A DNA stretch of 64,000 bases from Nocardioides sp. InS609-2 (GCF_023208195.1 NZ_CP060034.1:2542001-2606000); one strand, 5' to 3'; positions 26,272 to 34,605 are shown, numbered from the stretch's first letter. The notes: generated from the sequence alone by a model not told the origin. Made by a program: numbers and translations.

Positions 26272-26883
26272 ATGACTGACAACACCACCACCCGTCTCGA
26301 CGACGACCTCGCCCGTCGTCTCCTTGACCAACGCACGGTCGTGCTCGGATCCGTGCTCGACGAGACCATCGGCAATCGGCTGTGCTCGGCACTGGTGATG
26401 CTCGCGACCGACGACGCCCGGGCCGACATCTGGCTGTGGATCAACAGCCCCGGTGGATCGGTGCCGGCGATGCTGGCCATCCGGGACACGATGCGGCTGC
26501 TCCCGGTCGACGTGTGCACCGTCAACATGGGGATGGCCTACAGCGCCGGCCAGTTCCTGCTCAGCGCCGGAGCTCGGGGCCGGCGCTACTCCCTGCCACA
26601 CGCGCGGGTGCTGCTCCACCAGGGCTCTGCAGGGTTCGGCGGCACGGCGGAGGACATCGCGCTGCAGGCCGAGGACCTCCGCCACACCCGGGACACGGTG
26701 CTCGGCCTCATCGCGGAGGACACCGGCCAGCCGGTGGAGACGGTCGAGCGCGACTCGCGCCGCGACCGCATGTTCACCTCGGCCGAGGCGACGGCGTACG
26801 GGTTCGTCGACCACGTCGTCGAGTCGCTGGACGAGATCCGCCCACCCGCGCCCCGCTCCCTGGGTCTGGGGGTCCGAGCATGA
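26272..26883 (+). CDS. clpP: Accessory ClpP protease subunit with complete catalytic triad
   Basis: A 203-residue Clp[18 protein letters not shown] is the family core; Ser91 ([12 protein letters not shown]), His116 ([11 protein letters not shown]) and Asp165 (RRDRMF) supply the triad. It is more diverged than housekeeping ClpP, for example Tyr before the catalytic Ser. It overlaps the next ClpP gene by 4 bp, like the second ClpP pair (ClpP3/P4) of Streptomyces. It needs an AAA+ partner (ClpX or ClpC) encoded elsewhere. Confidence 0.9.
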   Translation: MTDNTTTRLDDDLARRLLDQRTVVLGSVLDETIGNRLCSALVMLATDDARADIWLWINSPGGSVPAMLAIRDTMRLLPVDVCTVNMGMAYSAGQFLLSAGARGRRYSLPHARVLLHQGSAGFGGTAEDIALQAEDLRHTRDTVLGLIAEDTGQPVETVERDSRRDRMFTSAEATAYGFVDHVVESLDEIRPPAPRSLGLGVRA

Positions 26884-27473
26884 GCTCCTACACGATCCCC
26901 TACGTCACGACTCAGTCAAGCCGCGGCGAACGCACGACCGACGTCTACAGCCGGCTGCTCGCCGACCGCGTCATCTACCTGGGAACGCCCATCGACGACG
27001 GCGTGGCCAACGCGGTGATCGCACAGCTGCTCCACCTGGAGTCGGAGAGCCCGGACTCCGCGATCAACCTCTACATCAACTCACCCGGCGGCTCGATCCC
27101 GGCGATGCTCGCGGTGTACGACGCGATGCAGTTCGTCCGGTCTCCCGTGGAGACCACCTGCGTGGGCCAGGCCGTCGCCACGGCCGCGGTGCTCCTCGCC
27201 GGAGGTGAGCCCGGAAGACGTCTGATCCTGCGGCACGGCCGGGTCGTGCTGCACCAGCCGGCGGCGGAAGGGCGAGGCACGATCCCCGACCTGATCCTCG
27301 AGGCCGAGGAGGTGGAGCGAGTCCGGTCGCTGTTGGAGGAGCTGCTGGCCCAGCACACCGGTCGTACCTCGGCGCAGGTGCGCGAGGACACCGACCGCGA
27401 CCTCGTCATGACTGCCGAGGCCGCCCTCGCGTACGGCGCAGTGGACGCAGTGCTCGACCGGCGGGGCGGGTGA
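26880..27473 (+). CDS. ClpP-like subunit with Ser-to-Ala at the active site (ClpR-like)
   Basis: A 197-residue ClpP homologue with the core [20 protein letters not shown]. Aligning [16 protein letters not shown] with the usual CxGQAASMGAxLLxxG puts Ala100 where the nucleophile Ser should be. His125 ([10 protein letters not shown]) and the Asp in [11 protein letters not shown] remain. It should be unable to cut peptides itself, so it is probably a structural or regulatory ring partner of the upstream subunit. Plant and cyanobacterial ClpR subunits are a known parallel. Confidence 0.88.
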   Translation: MSSYTIPYVTTQSSRGERTTDVYSRLLADRVIYLGTPIDDGVANAVIAQLLHLESESPDSAINLYINSPGGSIPAMLAVYDAMQFVRSPVETTCVGQAVATAAVLLAGGEPGRRLILRHGRVVLHQPAAEGRGTIPDLILEAEEVERVRSLLEELLAQHTGRTSAQVREDTDRDLVMTAEAALAYGAVDAVLDRRGG

Positions 27474-27505
27474 GCGGCGGGGCTCAGTCGGGCGAGGTCG
27501 ACCAG

Positions 27506-27838
27506 TCAGGCCGCGAGGCAGACGGGGCCGTCGTACGAACCCGACCCGTGCCCGCTTCCGTTGGCTTCCACGGCTCGCGAGGCGACGTCCACGGTGCGCA
27601 GCCCCAGAGCACCGGACAGGGCGGCAAGGATCTCCGACGAGGGATCCTTGAGGCCGCGCTCGACCTCGGAGAGGTACTGCGGGGACACGCCCGACCGCTC
27701 GGCCACATCGACGAGCCGCAGGTCGGCTGCCAGCCGGACCTGCCGGAGCGCCCGTCCGACCTGCTCGCGCCACAGTGGCTCGGGCCGAGTCCTGGCCGAC
27801 TCGGCGGACGGGTCGGGGAACGCGATGACTTCTCCCAT
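27506..27838 (-). CDS. PopR/ClgR-like XRE regulator with C-terminal LAA
   Basis: A 110-residue protein with a helix-turn-helix at about 28-85 (LVDVAERSGVSPQYLSEVER then GLKDPSSEILAALSGALGL), close in style to ClgR and PopR, activators of clp genes in actinobacteria. The last residues are VCLAA; in Streptomyces lividans, C-terminal Ala-Ala on ClgR and PopR makes them ClpP substrates. It converges on the clpP pair (32 bp between stops) and carries the same operator in its own promoter, so feedback control is likely. Confidence 0.85.
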   Translation of the reverse strand: MGEVIAFPDPSAESARTRPEPLWREQVGRALRQVRLAADLRLVDVAERSGVSPQYLSEVERGLKDPSSEILAALSGALGLRTVDVASRAVEANGSGHGSGSYDGPVCLAA

Positions 27839-27877
27839 GCGCCCACGCTAGCCGCCGATCCGGCCGGAATCCTGCTG

Positions 27878-27896
27878 GTTCTGCTCACAGCGGAAC
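27878..27896 (-). promoter_or_regulatory. ClgR/PopR-type operator upstream of the regulator
   Basis: GTTCTGCTCACAGCGGAAC is a near-palindrome (GTTC...GAAC arms, GCT/AGC inner arms) centred about 49 bp before the regulator start. Together with the copy at 26199-26217 it suggests one regulator acting on both units. Matches a ClgR-like core with one mismatch. Confidence 0.68.
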
Positions 27897-28079
27897 GGCC
27901 GACCGAAGCTCAGGCGTCACGACCTTCCCGGGAGTGACTGGGGCCGACGCCGGCCCACTGAGTGGTGACTCAGACCCCTCCTGCACCTGATAGATCGCGT
28001 CGGCAACGCGCTCCATGAGCGTCACGTGCCGATGCTACGACCGATCGGGGCGCACGGCTCCTGCGTTAACGTCCCGGGC

Positions 28080-28694
28080 ATGCCACTGACCCCAGACGAG
28101 TTCTACGACCACGCCGTCGCCGCGGCCGACGACGAGCAGCGCCTGCCACTGGCGCGGATGACCGGCTGGGACATCAGCCCGTTCGAGGCCGATGGCCTGC
28201 GGGTGTCTCAGCTGCGACCGCCGGTGGTTCCCGAGCCGCCGAGGCACGGGGAGGACCCGGCGGACTGCACGTCCTGCCGGCGTCGTGACGAGGGCATCTG
28301 GCTGGACGACCGCTGGCGGCTGACCCAGGTGCAAGGGGTGGGGGTGCCGCTCGTGTTGATGCTGCACCCGCGTGACCACCACGACCTCGCGGACCTGACC
28401 GACGACCTCGCGGCAGAGATGGGCGTGCTCAGCGCGCACCTCGCCCGGCACGTCCAGGCCCTGCCGCACATCAGCCGGTGCCACGTCTACCGGATCGGTG
28501 ACGGTGGCGCCCACCTGCACGTCTGGCTGTTCGCCCGTCCCGAGGGTCAGGCCCAGCTCTACGGCTCGTGGTTGGTCGTCTGGGACGACCTGCTGCCCGA
28601 GTACCCCGCCGCCCTGGCCGAGGCGGACGCCGCGCTCGTGGCGGACGCGCTCGTCGCGTCGTACGGCGGCCGGCGAGGTCCCGCGGCGGGCTGA
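28080..28694 (+). CDS. HIT-like protein with CxxC motif
   Basis: A 204-residue protein. CTSCRRRDEGIWLDDRW resembles the Zn-ribbon-like start of actinobacterial HIT-like proteins, and GAHLHVWLFARPEGQ is a degenerate histidine-triad-like segment (HLHVW rather than HxHxH). HPRDHHDLADLTDDLAAEMG lies where HIT proteins have their conserved helix. Nucleotide hydrolase activity is uncertain because the triad is incomplete. ATG 28080 gives the expected N terminus; 53 upstream bp are open but non-coding in style. Confidence 0.65.
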   Translation: MPLTPDEFYDHAVAAADDEQRLPLARMTGWDISPFEADGLRVSQLRPPVVPEPPRHGEDPADCTSCRRRDEGIWLDDRWRLTQVQGVGVPLVLMLHPRDHHDLADLTDDLAAEMGVLSAHLARHVQALPHISRCHVYRIGDGGAHLHVWLFARPEGQAQLYGSWLVVWDDLLPEYPAALAEADAALVADALVASYGGRRGPAAG

Positions 28695-28755
28695 TCGCTC
28701 CGCAGCCATCGCCAAGAGGTTGCGCTCCGACAGTGCTGGCGGCAGACGGGCGATG

Positions 28756-29562
28756 CTAAGCCGGATGTGTGTCGGTGCCGCTCTGGTTGACTCGTTCCAA
28801 CTTGACCAAGCCGCTCCAGCCACGTTCGACCATCAGCTCCTGGAGCCGGTCCCGGAGTCGGACCATCCGGGGACCGCCAGCCAGGACCACGGTGTCGAGG
28901 AGGTCGACGAACGAGCCGTCGGGCAGGGCCTCGTCCTGGTGGTCCAGCTCGCCGCGGGACGCAGCCTGCTCAGCCATCTCGACCACCAAGTCGGCTATCT
29001 CCGCCAGCCGGGCCTCGGACTCGTCACCGGTGAATACCGCGCCCATGGTCCGGAGGAAACGCAGCATCAGCGGGTCGTCGAGGTAGGCCTCCTTCTCGGC
29101 CATGAACTCCCCGATCTTCTCGGGCCACTGTGCGGCGATCAGGATCCACGCGTCCCGCTCCATCTCGACCATCGCCTCGGGCGCTCCCAGCGAACGCATC
29201 CGGTCGAGATAGGCGGTCACCGCCGGCGGCAGCGCAAGGCTGTCGCCAGCCGCCAGCTTCGCGATCCTGCGGCGATGCTCCTGCAGCTCCCTGATCTTGC
29301 CCCGCAGCCGGCGGTCGATGTCGGCCACCGCGCTGATGAACCCTTCATCCTCGGCGGTCAACAGCTCCTGGACCCGGGCGAGCGGGACGCCGGCCTCGGC
29401 GAGGGTCCTGATCCGGATCAGCCGAACGACGGCCGGGGCGGCGTAGGTGCGGTAGCCGGAGGCGTCGCGCTCGGGCTCGGGGAGCAGCCCGATCTGGTGG
29501 TAGTGCCGCACCGCGCGCGTGGTGACTCCGGAGTATGCCGCCAACTGGCCGATCGTGAGCAC
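28756..29562 (-). CDS. MerR-family regulator of the adjacent ABC exporter
   Basis: A 268-residue MerR protein: residues 1-70 form the winged-helix DNA-binding domain (MLTIGQLAAYSGVTTRAVRH), followed by the dimerisation coiled coil (IRELQEHRRRIAKLAAGD). The long C-terminal half has no metal-binding Cys and is probably a drug-sensing or unknown domain. It lies directly downstream of the ABC-2 exporter genes (4 bp), on the same strand, and probably controls them. Confidence 0.85.
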   Translation of the reverse strand: MLTIGQLAAYSGVTTRAVRHYHQIGLLPEPERDASGYRTYAAPAVVRLIRIRTLAEAGVPLARVQELLTAEDEGFISAVADIDRRLRGKIRELQEHRRRIAKLAAGDSLALPPAVTAYLDRMRSLGAPEAMVEMERDAWILIAAQWPEKIGEFMAEKEAYLDDPLMLRFLRTMGAVFTGDESEARLAEIADLVVEMAEQAASRGELDHQDEALPDGSFVDLLDTVVLAGGPRMVRLRDRLQELMVERGWSGLVKLERVNQSGTDTHPA

Positions 29563-29566
29563 GGTG

Positions 29567-30355
29567 TCAGCCTGCCCGAACCTTGGAGAAGAGTCGACCA
29601 GCGCAGGCGTACGACAGGGCGATGATCACCACGCACCAGCCGATCGCCCACCACAGGTCTGCGCCGGGGTCGCGGCCGGCGAGGAAGTCGCGGAGGGTGT
29701 CGATGATCGGGGTGAACGGCTGGTTCTCGGCGAACCACGCCACGCCGGCAGGCATCGAGTCGGTCGGGACGAACGCGCTGGAGACGAAGGGCAGCAGCAC
29801 CAGGAACATCGGTGAGTTGCTCGCCGTCTCGACGCTGCCCGCAGCCAGGCCGAGCGCGACGCACAGCCAGGTCAGCGCGAGCGCGAGGAGAGCGAGTACG
29901 CCGAGGGCACCCAGCCACTCGGTGGCGCTCGCGTCGGGCCGGTAGCCGAGCAGCACCGCGATCACGAGCACCACCGCCACGGCGATCGCGGTCTGCACCA
30001 GCGCGGCCAGCACGTGCCCGGTCAGCACCGAGGACTTGGCGATCGGCATCGTCCGGAACCGGTCGATGATCCCTTCGGTCGCATCCCTCGCGACGTAGAT
30101 CGCAGTGCTCAGCGCCACCGAGGCGACGGTGATGATCAGGATCGCCGGGGAGATGTAGTCCAGGTAGTCAGCCCTGCCATCCCCGCCTGGCAGCCCGGCG
30201 CCCATGGTGCCGCCGAAGACGTAGACGAACAGCAACAAGAACAGCACCGGCTGCCCGATCAGCATCAGGGTCAGGGACGGGTAGCGCTGCATGTGTTTGA
30301 GGTTGCGGCGCAGCATCGTGGTCGAGTCCAGGACGGCGTACGTCATCGTGCTCAT
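29567..30355 (-). CDS. ABC-2 type exporter permease (DrrB-like)
   Basis: A 262-residue permease with six membrane helices. ARDATEGIIDRFRTMPIAKS is the conserved cytoplasmic coupling segment of DrrB/ABC-2 proteins, and VSSAFVPTDSMPAGVAWFAE is the late signature before NQPFTPIIDTLR. Its start overlaps the ATPase stop by 4 bp. Likely exports a hydrophobic drug or antibiotic. Confidence 0.88.
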   Translation of the reverse strand: MSTMTYAVLDSTTMLRRNLKHMQRYPSLTLMLIGQPVLFLLLFVYVFGGTMGAGLPGGDGRADYLDYISPAILIITVASVALSTAIYVARDATEGIIDRFRTMPIAKSSVLTGHVLAALVQTAIAVAVVLVIAVLLGYRPDASATEWLGALGVLALLALALTWLCVALGLAAGSVETASNSPMFLVLLPFVSSAFVPTDSMPAGVAWFAENQPFTPIIDTLRDFLAGRDPGADLWWAIGWCVVIIALSYACAGRLFSKVRAG

Positions 30356-31134
30356 CGGATCTCCTCCGTCTCTTCGTCAGTGTTCGTGGCGGGCGTTGCG
30401 GTGTGGCCGGTGAGGGCGAGGAAGACGTCGTCGAGAGTCTCGCCGCCGGCCTGCGCCTTGAGCTCGGCCGGCGTCCCCTCCGCGACCAGCCGGCCGCCGT
30501 CGAGCAGCCCGACCATGTGGGCGAGCTGGTCGGCCTCTTCGAGGTATTGCGTCGTGAGGAAGACCGTCACGCCGTCGGCCAGGAGCTCGCGGACGATCTG
30601 CCACAGGTCGCGCCGGCTGCGCGGGTCGAGACCGATGGTCGGCTCGTCGAGGAAGATCAGCCGCGGCCGGCTGATCAGCGTCATGCCGAGGTCGAGCCGG
30701 CGCTTCATGCCGCCGGAGTACGTCGCCGCGCGCCGGTCGGCGGCGTCGGTCAGGTCGAAGCGAGTCAGCTGCTCGTCGACCCGGGCTTGCGCCTCGGCCT
30801 TGCGCACGTGGGCGAGGTCGGCCATCAGGCGAAGGTTCTCCCGACCGGTGAGCAGCTCGTCGATCGCGGAGAACTGCCCTGTGACGCCGATCGATCGGCG
30901 TACGCCGTCCGGCTCCCGGCGGACGTCGAACCCGGCGACCCGGGCCTCCCCCGCATCGGCCGTGGTGAGGGTCGACAGGATGCGGACCATCGTGGTCTTC
31001 CCGGCGCCGTTGGGGCCCAGCAGGGCGTAGACGGTGCCGACGGGGACGGTGAGGTCGATGCCTTGGAGAACGGCGACATCGCCGTACGACTTTGTCATTC
31101 CCGCGACTTCGATCGCGGTGGTGTGGTTGCTCAT
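30352..31134 (-). CDS. ABC exporter ATPase (DrrA-like)
   Basis: A 260-residue ATPase. Walker A GPNGAGKTT, signature YSGGMKRRLDLGMTL, Walker B LIFLDEPTIGLDP, switch His replaced by Gln in LTTQYLEEADQLA, as in DrrA-type exporters. The C-terminal GETLDDVFLALTGH is the usual DrrA tail. ATG 31134 begins MSNHTTAIEVAGM; the frame extends upstream without family similarity. First gene of the exporter-MerR operon. Confidence 0.9.
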   Translation of the reverse strand: MSNHTTAIEVAGMTKSYGDVAVLQGIDLTVPVGTVYALLGPNGAGKTTMVRILSTLTTADAGEARVAGFDVRREPDGVRRSIGVTGQFSAIDELLTGRENLRLMADLAHVRKAEAQARVDEQLTRFDLTDAADRRAATYSGGMKRRLDLGMTLISRPRLIFLDEPTIGLDPRSRRDLWQIVRELLADGVTVFLTTQYLEEADQLAHMVGLLDGGRLVAEGTPAELKAQAGGETLDDVFLALTGHTATPATNTDEETEEIR

Positions 31135-31241
31135 GAGAGCAGCGTGAAGGGTTGACGCTGCGTCAAGGTCAAGTCCCGGTTCGCCGCCCCTGCCGTGCGG
31201 CGCCGCGTTTCGCGGCTGGCGACCCGGGGACTGGAGTCGGC

Positions 31242-31571
31242 ATGGACATCGAGGTCTCTCCCGCCGCAGTCCTGCGCTGCGCGGATGCCGTCGAGACGAC
31301 AGCAGGACAACTCTGCTCAGGTGACACGCCAAGTCACGCCTGGAACGACGGCTTCACGCTCAGTGCCGCGATCGGCCGGTTCGCGACCCAGCTGCAGCAG
31401 ACCACGACCCAGGCCGCTCTGGACACGGGCAAGACCGCCGAAAACCTGGACGTCTCGGCCACGCTGCTGCGTCGCGTCGCTCCCAGGGCAAGACCGCGAA
31501 GGAGAGCCAGCAGGAGCTGGAGACGCAGGCGAGTCGCGCCCGTGAGGCGACCCTTGCACTGCTCGCGCTGA
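31242..31571 (+). pseudogene. WXG100/ESX-like small protein fused out of frame
   Basis: From ATG 31242 the first ~78 residues (MDIEVSPAAVLRCADAVETT, then WNDGFTLSAAIGRFATQLQ) resemble actinobacterial helical-hairpin proteins linked to type VII secretion. From ~31485 the frame becomes Arg-rich nonsense and ends at 31571, while coding-style sequence continues in another frame (next entry). I take this as a truncated gene joined to a different remnant; a working 109-residue product is possible but unlikely. Confidence 0.4.
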
Positions 31572-31801
31572 TCGGGATCGACCTGCGCCCGACCAACGAC
31601 GGCCCGATCGACCTCACGGATGAGGGCATCAGGTTGCAGGCTGACCTGAACGGTCAGGACCGCTACGGCGACAGCACCACGTTGTCGACCCTCGTCGCCC
31701 TCGCACACTCCGATCCGAGCTTCATCCGCGAGCACGTGGTGTGGGATCCACGCGCAGATTCTTGCCGGCGTGCCGAAAGGCCCCGCGGTGCGCCCGGTTA
31801 A
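31489..31801 (+). pseudogene. C-terminal remnant of an unidentified protein
   Basis: An open, coding-style frame without a start: SQQELETQASRAREATLALL, then GPIDLTDEGIRLQADLNGQD and STLVALAHSDPSFIREHVVW, ending at TAA 31799-31801. It looks like the tail of a larger secreted or structural protein that I cannot name. It follows the ESX-like stump, so both may derive from one type VII-secretion-related locus. Confidence 0.35.
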
Positions 31802-31811
31802 GGTTCGTCGC

Positions 31812-32489
31812 GTGAGTGCTCCGGTGCGGGCGGTGATCTTCGACTTCGACGGCCTGATGATGGACACGGAGTCGACGAACATCGCGAGCTGGGAGCGGGA
31901 GTGGGCGCGGTGGGGATTGGTTCTTGATCGCGAGAGCTTCTTCGTACCTCACGGCGGTGACGTGACTGAGCATCGCTACGACGTCCTCGCAGCAGCTGTC
32001 GGGGTGTCCTTTGATCGCACTCGGAGCCAGCAGCGTCGGACTGCAGACCGGGACGCGATCCATGGTTCGCTCCTGCTGTGCGAGGGCATCGAAGGCTGGT
32101 TGGACGAGGCGGCTGCGGCGGGGCTGCGAACCGCGGTGGCTTCCTCCTCGGATGTCGCCTGGGTCGAGCGTCATCTGCGACAGGTGGACGTTGTCAGCAA
32201 GGTTGACGTGATCGCTGGCGGCGACGAGGTGGCCTCGCACAAACCCGCTCCGGATGTGTACCGGCTCGCCTTGTCGAGACTCGGCCTCACCAGTTCCCAG
32301 GCCGTTGCCGTGGAGGACACCGCTCACGGCATCGACGCCGCCCACGCCGCTGGACTCGCATGCATCGCAATCCCGAACCCGTTCGTCGATCCTGCACGCG
32401 TGGCACACGCCGAGGTGGTGCTTGCGAGCGCTGCGGAAGCGTCACTCGCCCATGCCCTGCGGCAGGCATCGCGCCCCTGGCCGGCCTGA
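31812..32489 (+). CDS. HAD-superfamily phosphatase (beta-phosphoglucomutase-like)
   Basis: A 225-residue HAD hydrolase: motif I VIFDFDGLMMDTES, motif II Ser in AVASSSDVAWV, motif III Lys in ASHKPAPDVYRLA, motif IV VAVEDTAHGIDAA. The helical cap between motifs I and II is of C1 (PGM-like) size. Substrate is a small phosphomonoester, not further predictable. GTG 31812 (AAGG 8 bp upstream) is preferred over an ATG at 31770. Confidence 0.85.
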   Translation: MSAPVRAVIFDFDGLMMDTESTNIASWEREWARWGLVLDRESFFVPHGGDVTEHRYDVLAAAVGVSFDRTRSQQRRTADRDAIHGSLLLCEGIEGWLDEAAAAGLRTAVASSSDVAWVERHLRQVDVVSKVDVIAGGDEVASHKPAPDVYRLALSRLGLTSSQAVAVEDTAHGIDAAHAAGLACIAIPNPFVDPARVAHAEVVLASAAEASLAHALRQASRPWPA

Positions 32490-32505
32490 CGTGGCGTCTG
32501 GCTGG

Positions 32506-33210
32506 ATGGGGACCGTGAAGCCCACGCCACGTCACCGGGCCGTGCTCTTCGATCTCTTCAACACGCTGGTCCCGGGAGGGAGCCGGGAGGAGCGCGATGA
32601 GGTGTCGAGGCGCATGGCCGAAGCGGTCGGCGTCGAGCCCGCGACCATGGCCGGCCTGATTCGCAGCACCTTCGATAACCGGACCCGCGGCCGGTGCGGG
32701 GACCTCCGGCAAACCATGGTCTGGCTGGCTGGCGAGCTCGGAGCGACTCCCTCGCCCGACGCAGTCCAAGCAGCGCTGGAGCTGCGTCTAGAGATGACCC
32801 GTTCGCTGCACTCGCGGACGTGGGCCCTGCCGGCCCTCATCGAGTTGGGTCGCGTCGGAGTCCTTCGCGCGATCGTCAGCGACTGCTCGGCCGAGACACC
32901 AACGATCTGGGCGGAGAGTCCCTTGTCGTCACACCTCGAGGCCGTCTCCTTCTCCTGCCAGACCGGGCACCGCAAGCCCGAACCAGAGGCCTACCTTGTG
33001 GCAGTAGCGAGACTCGGCGTCGATCCGAGCGAATGTCTCTTCGTGGGGGACGGCGGCAGTCACGAGCTCGCGGGCGCCACGGAACTGGGGATGACCGCCA
33101 TCCGATTCATCCCCCCGATCGGGGCCCGTGGCGAGTCCATCGATGAGGACACAGCTTGGTCGGGCCACACCATCAGCGACCTCATCGATCTCGTTGCCCT
33201 TTTCGAATGA
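32506..33210 (+). CDS. HAD-superfamily hydrolase
   Basis: A 234-residue HAD protein: motif I AVLFDLFNTLVPGG (Asn in place of the usual Gly-Thr stretch, as in 2-haloacid-dehalogenase-like members), motif II Ser in AIVSDCSAE, motif III Lys in GHRKPEPEAYLVA, motif IV LFVGDGGSHELAGA. Start among GTG 32491, ATG 32506 and GTG 32515 is uncertain. Follows the other HAD gene by a few bp, so likely an operon. Confidence 0.82.
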   Translation: MGTVKPTPRHRAVLFDLFNTLVPGGSREERDEVSRRMAEAVGVEPATMAGLIRSTFDNRTRGRCGDLRQTMVWLAGELGATPSPDAVQAALELRLEMTRSLHSRTWALPALIELGRVGVLRAIVSDCSAETPTIWAESPLSSHLEAVSFSCQTGHRKPEPEAYLVAVARLGVDPSECLFVGDGGSHELAGATELGMTAIRFIPPIGARGESIDEDTAWSGHTISDLIDLVALFE

Positions 33211-33527
33211 GGGCTCCTTCGCCGAGTAGTCGCGGGCACCTCCCTGCGCGGACGGGCCGATGCTGACCTTCTGTCCTAGCGCCTGCGGATCGGAGGAACT
33301 CAGTGGCAGTGGTCCGCCGGGGTGACACCGGCGCGGCCGTCGTTGTCGGTGCGCCTTTGGGCAGACCCGCATCCCGAACTGCCGGCCTGCGATGAGCCCC
33401 TCGACCGAGGTTGAAGGCACGGGGCACCCGGGCACTTCCCACTCGATGACTCCCGGTAGCGGTCGCCCTCGTTGACGGCCCCTGGCACCAGGGATCGAAC
33501 GTCCTCACCAGTCCTCGAGGGAGAGGT
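33211..33527. other. Intergenic stretch, nothing recognised
   Basis: Between a HAD gene and the convergent MerR gene. A T-loop-like GTTCGATCC lies near 33487-33495 on the minus strand, but no arms fold into a tRNA. No coding or repeat signal seen. Confidence 0.6.
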
Positions 33528-33965
33528 TCACAGGGTGCTCGTTTCGGGCCGGGTGGCGATCTGGACGAAGGGGATGGGGCAGGAGTCGGACTCCGCGCAC
33601 TGGAGGAGATCGTCGCAGCCGGCATCTCGCGCGGCGATCAGGCTGGCCCGCATCACCTGGAGGTCGGCGATCTTCTGATCGACCCCGGCGAGCTTGGCCT
33701 CGGCGCGCGACTGCAGGCCACCCGTGGCGACGTGGTGGTGCCGACCCGCCTCGAGGAGCTCCGCGACCTCGTCGAGGGTGAACCCGAGCCGCTGCGCGGC
33801 CTTGATGACCCGCAGCGTCGTCACGACCGCCTCCGAGTAGAGGCGGTGGCCTCCCAGGCTGCGCTCGGGTTCGGGGATGATGCCGCGTCGTTCGTAGTAG
33901 CGCAGCGTCTCGACGTTGATCCCAGCTGCCTCTGCAACCTGGCTCGGCCGCAGTCCGCTGCTCAC
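33528..33965 (-). CDS. MerR-family metal-responsive regulator
   Basis: A 145-residue MerR protein: DNA-binding domain at 6-75 (PSQVAEAAGINVETLRYYER), dimerisation helix at ~85-118, then Cys117, Cys123 and Cys129 in GCDDLLQCAESDSCP. Cys117 and a Cys near 126 fit the Hg-binding loop of MerR, but the residue matching Cys82 is not Cys, so the metal may differ. It overlaps by 4 bp the Cys-containing gene before it. Confidence 0.85.
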   Translation of the reverse strand: MSSGLRPSQVAEAAGINVETLRYYERRGIIPEPERSLGGHRLYSEAVVTTLRVIKAAQRLGFTLDEVAELLEAGRHHHVATGGLQSRAEAKLAGVDQKIADLQVMRASLIAARDAGCDDLLQCAESDSCPIPFVQIATRPETSTL

Positions 33966-34312
33966 GAGGCGGCTCCCATTCGTGACTCGGCACGAGCTCC
34001 GAGCGCGGCCAACACCGCCCCATGAGCCGGCGCCGTCTCGATCCCCAGCGACACCGCACCGTCGGCGATCGTGAGATCGAAGGTGAAGAACGAGCAGCAG
34101 CCCGTTTCCTTCACGGCCAGGCCCGCAGCTCGAGCTGCCGCCGCCGGGTCGGCGCGCAGATCGAGGCGGACCCGGTGCGGCGACTCCCCCACAACCGCGA
34201 GGACATCGCGCGCGAACAGATCGTCGAACTCCGCCCGGCGCAGCGGCTGCTCAACAGTCGGAAGCGTGCAGGCATCCGGGACCCAGTCGTCCCCGACCAA
34301 ATTGGCTGTCAT
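33962..34312 (-). CDS. Small Cys-containing protein paired with MerR
   Basis: A 116-residue protein with Cys15 (DACTLPTVEQPLRRAEFDDL) and a Cys72-Cys73 pair in ETGCCSFFTFDL. Comparable small proteins precede MerR genes in other actinobacteria; a metal-binding or metal-transfer role is plausible but unproven. It is first in the two-gene unit, and its ATG at 34312 lies 8 bp after a -10-like hexamer, so its mRNA is probably leaderless. Confidence 0.7.
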   Translation of the reverse strand: MTANLVGDDWVPDACTLPTVEQPLRRAEFDDLFARDVLAVVGESPHRVRLDLRADPAAAARAAGLAVKETGCCSFFTFDLTIADGAVSLGIETAPAHGAVLAALGARAESRMGAAS

Positions 34313-34320
34313 GCATTGAC

Positions 34321-34350
34321 GGTAAACCCGGACGTAGGTACGGGATGCAA
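34321..34350 (-). promoter_or_regulatory. MerR-type promoter with dyad in the spacer
   Basis: On the minus strand TTGCAT (34350-34345) and TTTACC (34326-34321) are 18 bp apart. The spacer CCCGTACCTACGTCCGGG (34344-34327) matches its own reverse complement at 14 of 18 positions. A dyad between -35 and -10 elements is how MerR proteins twist and activate promoters. Confidence 0.65.
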
Positions 34351-34439
34351 GCCCTTGAGCAGGGCTGGTCCCGGGACGAGAGCGTGAATCTCTACTGAAG
34401 TAGTCGTGAAAAGATGCCCGGCCGTTCCGGGAGAGTTCG

Positions 34440-34452
34440 CTGCATCTCGACA
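34440..34452 (+). repeat. CTGCATCTCGACA half-site of the dispersed palindromic repeat
   Basis: Exact copy of the 13-bp arm that forms the palindromes at 58045-58075 and 58895-58926. Here only one arm is present, next to the kinase remnant. Confidence 0.6.
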
Positions 34453-34486
34453 GTGGTGGTCGTTCCACCGGCCGTTTGCAGCGTGT

Positions 34487-34605
34487 GGTGGATCGGTCGG
34501 GCGTCCAAAAGTGGGCGTCGGCTTTGCGTGGGGCACGCCCCCGGCGTCGGCTACGGCTCGCGCGACAGTCGTGGTCCAGCTGCCGCTCGCACCGGTCACA
34601 TGGAG
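34487..34605 (-). pseudogene. Stump of an adenylate/shikimate-kinase-like P-loop gene
   Basis: About 40 codons: LHVTGASGSWTTTVARAVAD and PTPTFGRPTDPPHAA resemble the start of small AAA-type kinases (GASGSGTTTLxRALA ... YFWxPTDPPF). The Walker Gly is Trp and the rest of the gene is absent. Confidence 0.5.

Noticed and set aside
33480..33500. T-loop-like GTTCGATCC, possible tRNA
   Set aside because: Neither a matching T-stem nor acceptor, D or anticodon arms could be found around it.
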